IMG/VR virus record: IMGVR_UViG_3300040801_000310
Span: 1-28,306 of that record
Direction: 5' to 3' (one strand)
Length of the DNA: 28,306 nt
DNA from: a virus
How positions within the stretch are numbered: the stretch's first letter is position 1; each line of letters begins with the position of its first letter. This document shows, in pieces, positions 5,250 through 9,518 of this stretch. Below the pieces are notes generated by a model, which saw only the letters and a list, made by a program, of their open reading frames with translations, had not been told where the DNA came from and searched no databases. Made by a program: the position numbers and the translations under genes.

Positions 5250-5325
5250 TGGTGCCCACACGAGGAGTCGAACCCCGATCCGGAGATTACAAAACTCCGA
5301 TCTTAGCCATTAGAATTATATGGGC
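5250..5325 (-). tRNA. tRNA-Thr(UGU)
   Basis: The acceptor GCCCACA/TATGGGC pairs with one G-U. The T arm is CGAGG/CCCCG. The anticodon loop TTTGTAA gives UGU, with the innermost stem pair mismatched (U-U). CCA is encoded. Confidence 0.85.
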
Positions 5326-5326
5326 G

Positions 5327-5773
5327 TTATTTGTTGATCTTACCAAAGCGTTTGGCTTTATCGGTGTATTCTACACCCATCTTATCCCAAAACCGTTTGG
5401 CTTTCTTTTGAATGTCGTTGACTGTAAATCCTGCTTTAGTAGTATCTTTGATATCTTGGATAATTTTCCTACCGTAGCCGCCTTTTCTGAACTTAGGCTT
5501 AATTTCTATATTCACTAATCCCACAATTTCGTTAGTTTCGTCTTCTACAAAAAGCTCAACAAATCCAACTTCTGCATCCTCTTGCGGGACACCTTGCTTT
5601 AATAGTTCCATGCTGAATATTAAAAACTTCAAACGGGTCTGCCCTGCTGGACTGCTCCCCGAACGCATACCGCCCCACATAATAAAATTATCGTTTTCAT
5701 ATTGGGATAGACCCATTCCTACTTCGGAGCGGTTCATTGCGGGCATTTCTGCTAATATTTCAAATAGTCTCAT
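5327..5773 (-). CDS. GNAT-like acetyltransferase with capsid-leader-like N-terminus, 148 aa
   Basis: The C-terminal half shows a GNAT pattern: a beta strand EIVGLVNIEIKPKF, then RKGGYGRKII (the acetyl-CoA pyrophosphate loop, R/Q-x-x-G-x-G) near residues 96-105, then FWDKMGVEY near 129-137, matching the usual FYxKxGF ending. The enzyme would move an acetyl group to an amine of unknown identity. The start MRLFEILAE|M contains L-A-E, like the T4 capsid-targeting peptide MKTYQEFIAE|A. This suggests the protein may be packaged and clipped. A GATAAATA box lies exactly 5 nt before the ATG with no Shine-Dalgarno, so the late mRNA would be leaderless. Confidence 0.75.
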   Translation of the reverse strand: MRLFEILAEMPAMNRSEVGMGLSQYENDNFIMWGGMRSGSSPAGQTRLKFLIFSMELLKQGVPQEDAEVGFVELFVEDETNEIVGLVNIEIKPKFRKGGYGRKIIQDIKDTTKAGFTVNDIQKKAKRFWDKMGVEYTDKAKRFGKINK

Positions 5774-5778
5774 GCAAC

Positions 5779-5786
5779 TATTTATC
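5779..5786 (-). promoter_or_regulatory. Late promoter 5 nt before ATG (leaderless)
   Basis: The box GATAAATA is followed by GTTGC and then the ATG of the 5327-5773 gene. T4 late transcription starts about 6 nt past the box, so it would begin at or next to the A of AUG. Confidence 0.7.
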
Positions 5787-5791
5787 TAAAT

Positions 5792-5868
5792 TGGTACCGA
5801 CGGTGAGAGTCGAACTCACACTTTACAGAATCTAAACCTGCTCCCTCTGCCAATTGGGGTACGCCGGC
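5792..5868 (-). tRNA. tRNA with UAG anticodon (Leu?), short variable loop
   Basis: The acceptor pairs 7/7 with two G-U, T stem GTGAG/CTCAC is perfect, and CCA is encoded. The anticodon arm GCAGG-TTTAGAT-TCTGT gives UAG, which reads Leu CUA. The variable loop is only 5 nt (AAAGT), whereas bacterial Leu tRNAs have a long variable arm. The charging enzyme is therefore uncertain. Confidence 0.75.
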
Positions 5869-5874
5869 ATTGTT

Positions 5875-6072
5875 TGGCGCTCTATGTCATAGACAACATT
5901 ACCAGGACAGGTTTACCTTTAATCCGCGCTTCCGGGAACCACCCCTCACGCTTCTTGTCGCAGTAACCTTCCTTGCGTTTTCGCTCGGTAGTTTAGTCCG
6001 AGTTACTAGCGCCAGGAGTACACCACTAGGCATTTACCAGAGAGATCCTTATAAGTCTCTTTCGAGTAGAGC
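5875..6072 (-). ncRNA. 198-nt RNA closed by acceptor-like stem with CCA
   Basis: The ends pair as a 7-bp acceptor (GCTCTAC with ATAGAGC, one G-U) followed by GCCA, in the same spacer context as the tRNAs. The interior has no sensible ORF on the minus strand. It holds hairpins AGAGA/TCTCT (10-nt loop), CTCGG/CCGAG (9-nt loop) and a T-position ATGTT/GACAT hairpin with a 6-nt loop lacking TTC. It could be a tRNA with an insertion or a large tRNA-like RNA. The size is small for a group I intron and no intron core was recognised. Confidence 0.45.
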
Positions 6073-6079
6073 ATAAAAT

Positions 6080-6158
6080 TGGTGGAGGAACTTAGTATCA
6101 CGTTTGCTGATACAATCACGTATCAACCACAAATTGCGGTGTGAGTAACAGACCCCCA
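6080..6158 (-). ncRNA. 79-nt CCA-tailed structured RNA
   Basis: A 6-bp closing stem (TGGGGG with CCTCCA, one U-G) is followed by CCA. Inside are CCGCA/TGTGG and a set of competing hairpins built from three copies of GTATCA/TGATAC (6095-6125), one of which has a 7-nt loop. There is no T-loop motif and no anticodon arm. It occupies the gap before tRNA-Ile and resembles the other non-standard members of the cluster. Confidence 0.4.
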
Positions 6159-6165
6159 TAATATT

Positions 6166-6239
6166 TGGTACCCGGTGATGGTATCGATCCAACGTTTCGG
6201 TCTTATCAGGACCGCGTTCTACCTTTGAACTAACCGGGC
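6166..6239 (-). tRNA. tRNA-Ile(GAU)
   Basis: The acceptor ACCCGGT/ACCGGGC pairs with one terminal G-U. The anticodon stem CGGTC/GACCG is perfect. Loop CTGATAA gives GAU. The T loop starts ATCGA and the T stem has one mismatch. CCA is encoded. Confidence 0.87.
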
Positions 6240-6245
6240 ATTGTT

Positions 6246-6334
6246 TGGCGGAAGGCAGTGTACTCGAAACACATCCGCGTTAGCAGACGAAAGACTTAGC
6301 AGGTCCCCTCAGACGCCTATCTGATTTACCTTCC
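6246..6334 (-). tRNA. tRNA-Ser(GCU)
   Basis: The acceptor GGAAGGT pairs with GCCTTCC (one G-U). The anticodon arm GGGAC-CTGCTAA-GTCTT gives GCU. A long variable arm is present, as expected for Ser. The discriminator is G and CCA is encoded. The 89-nt length fits class II. Confidence 0.87.
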
Positions 6335-6342
6335 ATATTTTA

Positions 6343-6942
6343 TTAACAACTACAGGTAAAGAACGATCCTTTCTCGTCTTCGTGTACGTCCTCGCCCGTG
6401 ACTGCTGTGTAGTGTTCCCAGAACTCGTTCGGAACATACTCGCCTTCTAGCAAATCGCCTTTGTTTAAGTAATCGCCGCACCGAACATAATCTCTTGCTG
6501 CTTCTATTAGTTCGTCATAATCAAGACCGACACTCGACGCGAAAGATTCGATCCACTCTTCGGATTCTTTATTACCCGAAAGCACAGCTATAATCTCCTG
6601 TGCTTCGATCTCTTCCGAGTTCGGAAAGGCAGGGTGTTCCCATACATGGCGTAGTGACTTAATTTGTCTCGGATAAACCACTAGCCAAAACATTTCTCCC
6701 GGGTAGACATCTTCTGTCAGGAACGGATCTACCTTCCCCACTAGTGCAACATCATCACCGACAACACCGAATAATTTGCCCTTTCTTATCTCGACGCCGA
6801 TATCTTGGTTCGGAGAAAGTTTCCTGCTTGCATAAACTGGCTCAACTGCCAGGTGAATTGCATCTCGCTTTTCGTTCGGACTGATCTTCATGCCCAGTGT
6901 TTCTAGTGCATCGGTTGCTACAGTTCTCTTGTCTGCGCTCAT
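6343..6942 (-). CDS. Hypothetical protein, 199 aa
   Basis: The protein is soluble and acidic, and starts MSADKRTVATDALETLG. Residues 45-95 are beta-rich (VEIRKGKLFGVVGDDVALVGKV is a two-strand unit). A central patch KSLRHVWEHPAFP around 95-107 looks conserved in character, and the C-terminus ends FFTCSC. There is no transmembrane segment or catalytic motif I can name. Unlike its neighbours, it has no late box. A sigma70-like pair TTGCAT/TATACT lies at 6975-7001, so it may be expressed earlier than the late genes. A CAGGT Shine-Dalgarno is weak. Function unknown. Confidence 0.82.
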   Translation of the reverse strand: MSADKRTVATDALETLGMKISPNEKRDAIHLAVEPVYASRKLSPNQDIGVEIRKGKLFGVVGDDVALVGKVDPFLTEDVYPGEMFWLVVYPRQIKSLRHVWEHPAFPNSEEIEAQEIIAVLSGNKESEEWIESFASSVGLDYDELIEAARDYVRCGDYLNKGDLLEGEYVPNEFWEHYTAVTGEDVHEDEKGSFFTCSC

Positions 6943-6974
6943 GTGTTAGTACCTGTATGTGTTGTGGTTGCTAT

Positions 6975-7001
6975 AGTATAATAATTTCTAATACAATGCA
7001 A
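6975..7001 (-). promoter_or_regulatory. Possible sigma70-type promoter
   Basis: On the minus strand TTGCAT and TATACT are spaced by 15 nt, just downstream of tRNA-Asn and ahead of the 6343-6942 gene. The -10 element is close to consensus, and the short spacing lowers confidence. Confidence 0.45.
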
Positions 7002-7011
7002 CCAGTTTGTT

Positions 7012-7088
7012 TGGCTCCCCCCACACGATTCGAACGTGTCACATCTTGATTAACAGTCAAGTGCCCCCACCTAGAGGGCCCGAGAGGA
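7012..7088 (-). tRNA. tRNA-Asn(GUU)
   Basis: T stem ACACG/CGTGT and anticodon stem CTTGA/TCAAG are perfect. Loop CTGTTAA gives GUU. The acceptor is pyrimidine-rich (TCCTCTC 5' strand) with two G-U pairs. The discriminator is G and CCA is encoded. Confidence 0.88.
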
Positions 7089-7094
7089 ATTGTT

Positions 7095-7121
7095 TGGTGT
7101 TCTTCTTTTTACAGAAGAACA
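7095..7121 (-). ncRNA. CCA-tailed mini-hairpin (acceptor minihelix)
   Basis: A perfect 8-bp stem TGTTCTTC/GAAGAACA with an 8-nt loop is followed directly by CCA. It has the standard AAACAAT-type spacer towards tRNA-Asn. It looks like an acceptor stem whose tRNA body has been removed. It is not followed by a U-tract, so it is not a standard terminator. Confidence 0.5.
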
Positions 7122-7126
7122 TAATT

Positions 7127-7202
7127 TGGTCTGAGTGGAAAGATTCGAACTTTCTCCGAAGGCTTCCAAAGCCAATATGCTACCGTTAAACACCACACTC
7201 AG
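7127..7202 (-). tRNA. tRNA-Pro(UGG), copy 1
   Basis: The acceptor CTGAGTG/CACTCAG and T stem GAAAG/CTTTC are perfect. Loop TTTGGAA gives UGG. The outer two anticodon-stem pairs are mismatched, leaving GGC/GCC. CCA is encoded. Confidence 0.8.
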
Positions 7203-7209
7203 ATTATTT

Positions 7210-7286
7210 TGGTCCGGATAGTAGGATTCAAACCTACAACCCCTCCGCCCCAAACGGAGTGCGCTATCAAGTTGCGCTATACCCGG
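7210..7286 (-). tRNA. tRNA-Pro(UGG), copy 2
   Basis: The body is very like bacterial tRNA-Pro: CCGGGTA acceptor, D arm TAGCGCAACTTGATAGCGC, anticodon stem CTCCG/CGGAG, loop TTTGGGG (UGG), T stem GTAGG/CCTAC. CCA is encoded. Its 5' 20 nt overlap the end of the HNH gene at 7267-7848. Confidence 0.88.
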
Positions 7287-7848
7287 ATTGTTTTATATAT
7301 TCATCTACAATATCTCTAATCTCGTCTGCATATACACTATGCATATACTGATGATGTGTGGGGCACATCGGTATTAAATTTAACGGATCGTTATTATTGT
7401 GATCATTGTCATAGTGATGCACCGACACTATCTTATCTTCGCCGCACACTACACAACATTTTTCATGTTGCGAAAAACAAATGGTTCTATATCTGTGTGC
7501 TTTATGATTTCCGTGATCTGTTCCAGATCTAAATACAGTATTAGCACATGCTCTCGAGCAGGTACCTTTGCTGTATTTGTAATTTTTTATTGGTTTATTA
7601 CAATTCTCGCAGTATCGTATATTTACTGGGTTCAAATAACACGATGCCGTATGCTTGTTAATATTACCAGTTGTCATTTGTATGTCACAATACTGACATA
7701 CCCTGTATTCAAATACAGGCGTTGCTCGATTCTCTGGTGCCTTAAAGTACCAGTGAGCCCTAAACGACTTTAATGTTTTAAACACCCGACCGTTTTTTGG
7801 TGATGTGTATGTACCGTCTGTATTCTTATACTTGCTTAAATCACCCAT
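7267..7848 (-). CDS. HNH homing-type endonuclease, 193 aa
   Basis: Cys pairs at about 52-55 (CQYC) and 79-82 (CENC), with C96 and C100, build zinc ribbons. Residues 131-134 (CVVC) and C155, with HHYDNDHNNNDPLN followed by CPTHH, form the HNH nuclease core. Free-standing phage homing endonucleases have this design. The gene ends inside tRNA-Pro copy 2 (20-nt overlap). Just upstream of its start lies a tRNA 5' half with no 3' half (7862-7918). A CATAAATA box sits 5 nt before the ATG without a Shine-Dalgarno, so a leaderless late mRNA is likely. Confidence 0.9.
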   Translation of the reverse strand: MGDLSKYKNTDGTYTSPKNGRVFKTLKSFRAHWYFKAPENRATPVFEYRVCQYCDIQMTTGNINKHTASCYLNPVNIRYCENCNKPIKNYKYSKGTCSRACANTVFRSGTDHGNHKAHRYRTICFSQHEKCCVVCGEDKIVSVHHYDNDHNNNDPLNLIPMCPTHHQYMHSVYADEIRDIVDEYIKQSGYSAT

Positions 7849-7853
7849 ACATG

Positions 7854-7861
7854 TATTTATG
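7854..7861 (-). promoter_or_regulatory. Late promoter 5 nt before ATG (leaderless)
   Basis: The box CATAAATA is followed by CATGT and then the HNH ATG at 7848. This is the same spacing as at 5779-5786 and 16507-16514. Confidence 0.6.
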
Positions 7862-7918
7862 CCTAGTGCTTGTAGATTGAAACAAAATGCGGCACTAACC
7901 AGACTGAGCTACACACAG
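7862..7918 (-). pseudogene. tRNA 5' half, 3' half missing
   Basis: The minus strand reads CTGTGTG-TA-GCTCAGTCTGGTTAG-TGC, a standard acceptor strand plus D arm. An anticodon-like arm GCATT-TTGTTTC-AATCT follows, which would read GUU. No T arm, 3' acceptor strand or CCA follows. The sequence runs into the promoter and start of the HNH gene instead. It appears truncated by arrival of the HNH cassette. Confidence 0.6.
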
Positions 7919-7929
7919 ATTATTTTGAT

Positions 7930-8043
7930 TGTTTGCTATTGGACCCGGGGGCTGTGCATTAGTACTCCATTCCCGCATATGGGAAGGCCCTATTTCGCCA
8001 TCGCCTTGATCCAGCACACCCGTCTTTCGCTTAATAGCAAACA
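7930..8043 (-). ncRNA. 114-nt structured RNA with 11-bp closing helix
   Basis: Perfect 11-bp ends TGTTTGCTATT/AATAGCAAACA enclose a 92-nt interior without an ORF on the minus strand. A TTCCC/GGGAA hairpin (loop ATATGC) is clear, and there are GC-rich segments CCCCCGGG and GGCGATGGC. It sits between the tRNA half and the tRNA at 8049-8123. No T loop or CCA is present. Such a long closing stem is unlikely by chance. Its fold is not one I recognise. Confidence 0.6.
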
Positions 8044-8048
8044 AATTT

Positions 8049-8123
8049 TGGCGCCCCAGACGAGATTCGAACTCGCATTGTACTGATAGACAATCAGCTG
8101 CATTGCCATTATGCTACCGGGGC
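8049..8123 (-). tRNA. tRNA with GUC anticodon (Asp?), U37
   Basis: The acceptor GCCCCAG/CCGGGGC, D stem GCAT/ATGC and T arm are good, with CCA encoded. The anticodon arm GCTGA-TTGTCTA-TCAGT reads GUC by position. Base 37 is U rather than a purine, which is unusual. A normal tRNA-Asp(GUC) exists at 3028-3103, so this may be a diverged second copy. Confidence 0.72.
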
Positions 8124-8133
8124 ATATTTAAAA

Positions 8134-8175
8134 GCTAGAGGTCTTGGCACGGTTCAGAGCCGTGGATCACATAGC
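8134..8175 (-). ncRNA. Minimal tRNA-like RNA with anticodon-arm hairpin
   Basis: This 42-nt segment has ends GCTA/TAGC and a perfect anticodon-arm-like hairpin CACGG-CTCTGAA-CCGTG, whose loop would read CUG (Gln) with U33 and A37. There is no T arm, D arm or CCA. It could be the remnant of a deleted tRNA-Gln or an anticodon-stem mimic. Confidence 0.4.
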
Positions 8176-8180
8176 ATATT

Positions 8181-8254
8181 TGGTACCCCACGATGGACTC
8201 GAACCACCATGATCCGGTAATCGGCCGGAGATCTTCCCATTAGATGAGTGGGGC
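8181..8254 (-). tRNA. tRNA with GAU anticodon (Ile?), C33
   Basis: The acceptor pairs 7/7 with one G-U, the T arm is GATGG/CCACC, and the anticodon stem TCCGG/CCGGA is perfect. CCA is encoded. The loop CCGATTA reads GAU by position, but U33 is replaced by C and base 37 is U. Both are rare in decoding tRNAs. A normal Ile(GAU) is at 6166-6239. Confidence 0.65.
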
Positions 8255-8260
8255 ATTGTT

Positions 8261-8334
8261 TGGCAAACCGTGTAGGAATCGAACCCACGTCTTCTGGTTT
8301 GGAATCAGACGTTCTACCATTGAACTAACGGAAT
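8261..8334 (-). tRNA. tRNA with CCA anticodon (Trp-like, second copy)
   Basis: The loop TTCCAAA reads CCA (Trp). The acceptor has two internal U-U mismatches and the innermost anticodon pair is A-C. The D arm AGTTCAATGGTAGAAC looks Gly-like, so a Gly(UCC) tRNA with one inserted loop base is an alternative. CCA is encoded. Confidence 0.65.
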
Positions 8335-8340
8335 ACTATT

Positions 8341-8424
8341 TGGAGCGGATACAGAGAATCGAACTCTACTCCCGAAGGATCAGGGTGGAAGCCTGACGTC
8401 TACACCAGTTAGACAAGTACCCGC
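8341..8424 (-). tRNA. tRNA-Gly(UCC) with 11-nt UUCG variable arm
   Basis: The acceptor GCGGATA/TACCCGC pairs (one G-U), and the anticodon stem TCAGG/CCTGA is perfect. Loop CTTCCAC gives UCC. The variable region TCCTTCGGGAG folds as UCC-UUCG-GGA, a tetraloop mini-arm unusual for Gly. CCA is encoded. Confidence 0.8.
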
Positions 8425-8430
8425 AGTGTT

Positions 8431-8508
8431 TGGTGCAGCCCCCCGGAATCGAACCGGAATATCGAGTTCTTCAAACTCGCGCAATAGAACCATCTCTGCC
8501 AGAGCTGC
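8431..8508 (-). tRNA. tRNA-Phe(GAA)
   Basis: The acceptor GCAGCCC/GAGCTGC pairs with one G-U. The anticodon stem CGAGT/ACTCG is perfect. Loop TTGAAGA gives GAA. The T arm is GC-rich (CCCGG/CCGGA). CCA is encoded and the discriminator is A. Confidence 0.88.
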
Positions 8509-8516
8509 ATATATTT

Positions 8517-8590
8517 TGGTGCCCAGTGCTAGAATCGAACTAGCGTCATTTGCATGTAAGGCAAGCATTCTACCATTGAAATAACCGGGC
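8517..8590 (-). tRNA. tRNA-Val(UAC), copy 2
   Basis: The acceptor GCCCAGT/ACCGGGC pairs with one G-U. T stem GCTAG/CTAGC is perfect. Loop CTTACAT gives UAC. The outer anticodon pair is A-C. CCA is encoded. Confidence 0.85.
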
Positions 8591-8596
8591 GTTGTT

Positions 8597-8673
8597 TGGA
8601 GGGGCATGTGAGAATCGAACTCACCATTGTTCGGGTTTGCAATCCGATGCATTCGCCAGTCTGCCAATGCCCC
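8597..8673 (-). tRNA. tRNA-Cys(GCA)
   Basis: The acceptor GGGGCAT/ATGCCCC and T stem GTGAG/CTCAC are perfect. Loop TTGCAAA gives GCA. The discriminator is U, as required by CysRS. CCA is encoded. Confidence 0.9.
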
Positions 8674-8681
8674 TTTAAATT

Positions 8682-8764
8682 TGGTGGTAGAGGAGGGACT
8701 CGAACCCCCAACGGGAACGGCGCTTTACAGGCGCGGGCGCTACCAATTACGCTGCTACTCTACC
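8682..8764 (-). tRNA. t RNA-Tyr(GUA), 5' end set by hammerhead
   Basis: The acceptor GGTAGAG/CTCTACC is perfect. Loop CTGTAAA gives GUA. A short extra variable arm is present, as in bacterial Tyr tRNAs. CCA is encoded and the discriminator is A. Its first nucleotide (8764) directly follows the predicted cleavage site of the hammerhead ribozyme at 8760-8809, whose stem I uses tRNA bases 1-5. Confidence 0.9.
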
Positions 8765-8809
8765 TACACCGTTGCGGTGTTTCGTCTCTGATAAGACTCA
8801 TCAGGGTAG
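8760..8809 (-). ncRNA. Hammerhead ribozyme at the tRNA-Tyr 5' end
   Basis: The minus strand shows every conserved core element in order. CTACC is the 5' strand of stem I (8809-8805). CUGAUGA is the core (8804-8798). Stem II is GTCT/AGAC with loop TATCAG. GAA is at 8783-8781. Stem III is ACACCG/CGGTGT with loop CAA (8780-8766), and A17 is at 8765. The 3' strand of stem I, GGTAG (8764-8760), is the first five bases of tRNA-Tyr. The cleavage triplet is GUA (NUH rule). Cleavage after 8765 would free tRNA-Tyr at its exact mature 5' end, with a 5'-hydroxyl, without RNase P. It is an open-stem-I (type I) layout. Confidence 0.9.
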
Positions 8810-8811
8810 TT

Positions 8812-8853
8812 AACTGTATCAGTTGACTTTGCGTCTTTTTAACTAATACAGTT
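8812..8853 (-). ncRNA. 13-bp hairpin between tRNA-Ala and hammerhead
   Basis: AACTGTAT-T-AGTT pairs with AACT-G-ATACAGTT (one U-G), closing a 16-nt loop AAAAAGACGCAAAGTC that itself can form GAC/GTC. It starts 5 nt after the tRNA-Ala CCA and ends 2 nt before stem I of the hammerhead. It has no trailing U-tract. It may insulate the ribozyme fold or be a processing site. Confidence 0.65.
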
Positions 8854-8858
8854 GAATT

Positions 8859-8932
8859 TGGTGGAGGGTAGGGGAATCGAACCCCTGTCAACGACGTGCA
8901 AGGCCGTGGTAATCCCGTTATACTAACCCCCC
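8859..8932 (-). tRNA. tRNA-Ala(UGC)
   Basis: The acceptor GGAGGGT pairs 7/7 with one G-U. T stem AGGGG/CCCCT is perfect. Loop CTTGCAC gives UGC. CCA is encoded and the discriminator is A. It directly precedes the hairpin-hammerhead unit in the transcript. Confidence 0.88.
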
Positions 8933-8940
8933 GTTTTATT

Positions 8941-9010
8941 TGGTAGGCAGACTAGATTGGTTACTAGTATCACTTGCGAGAACTCGCAAGACTTTAATTA
9001 AGCTACTGCC
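8941..9010 (-). ncRNA. 70-nt CCA-tailed cloverleaf-like RNA without anticodon
   Basis: Ends GGCAG/CTGCC pair 5 bp, followed by UA and CCA. Inside, in tRNA order, are a tiny D-like hairpin CTT-AATTA-AAG, a 7-bp hairpin CTTGCGA-GTTC-TCGCAAG where the anticodon arm should be, and a 5-bp hairpin ACTAG-TAACCAAT-CTAGT where the T arm should be. A fully paired 7-bp arm with a tetraloop cannot present an anticodon, and the T loop lacks TTC. It is flanked by tRNA-Glu and tRNA-Ala. Confidence 0.6.
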
Positions 9011-9017
9011 AATTGCC

Positions 9018-9092
9018 TGGTCTCCCGACAGGGAATTGAACCCTGGTCGTTGGGTTGAAAACCCAATGTTCTAACCATTGAACTACCGGGAG
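9018..9092 (-). tRNA. tRNA-Glu(UUC), copy 1
   Basis: T stem CAGGG/CCCTG and anticodon stem TTGGG/CCCAA are perfect. Loop TTTTCAA gives UUC. The acceptor pairs with one G-U and CCA is encoded. The T loop is TTCAATT. Confidence 0.88.
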
Positions 9093-9093
9093 G

Positions 9094-9465
9094 TCATAAC
9101 TGATATTTAAGAGTAACAAAAGTTCTTAATTCGTCTATGTCTTTGCCGCGGTCCGAAGATGCCGCTAAAGTTTCCACATACGGAATAACTTTGCCTTTGT
9201 TTTCTAGGTACCAAGTTTTTTCTAAATATTCGACTGCACATTCCCACTCTATCAATTCCGGGTCCCATTGACCTTCGAGTCCCATGCACGAGCAGTGTGA
9301 ACCATAAACACCGTACAGTTTTTCGTTTTCTATGAACAATACAAAAGCAGAACCTTCGTACCCTTGGTGATTGTATTCTGCGTACAAGGGAATAGCGTTC
9401 TTAGGCGCTGGTGTTTCAAACTGCCCTAATACATCGTTCCAATCTTCAAATCCATCATATAACAT
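9094..9465 (-). CDS. Hypothetical protein with GSHCSC motif, 123 aa
   Basis: ATG 9465 has a strong AAAGGAG Shine-Dalgarno. Residues 34-70 run GYEGSAFVLFIENEKLYGVY and then GSHCSC, GLEGQWDPE. From memory, a GSHCSC-x-G-L-E-G-Q-W pattern recurs in small uncharacterised proteins of many phages and some bacteria. The two cysteines and the histidine could bind a metal, but this is inference. There is no membrane segment. It ends 1-2 nt from the tRNA-Glu 5' end. No late box is visible nearby, so its promoter class is unknown. Confidence 0.82.
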   Translation of the reverse strand: MLYDGFEDWNDVLGQFETPAPKNAIPLYAEYNHQGYEGSAFVLFIENEKLYGVYGSHCSCMGLEGQWDPELIEWECAVEYLEKTWYLENKGKVIPYVETLAASSDRGKDIDELRTFVTLKYQL

Positions 9466-9518
9466 AATATTCTCCTTTGTGAATTAATCTGCCAAGGTTG
9501 AGGTCACAAAGTTAAAAG

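Noticed and set aside
5875-6072. Group I intron in a tRNA
   Set aside because: It is too short and no P7 or catalytic-core elements were recognised; exon anticodon arm not found.
5870-6076. Plus-strand frame of 68 codons over the 198-nt element
   Set aside because: It is antisense to the element with acceptor-like ends and has no ribosome binding site.
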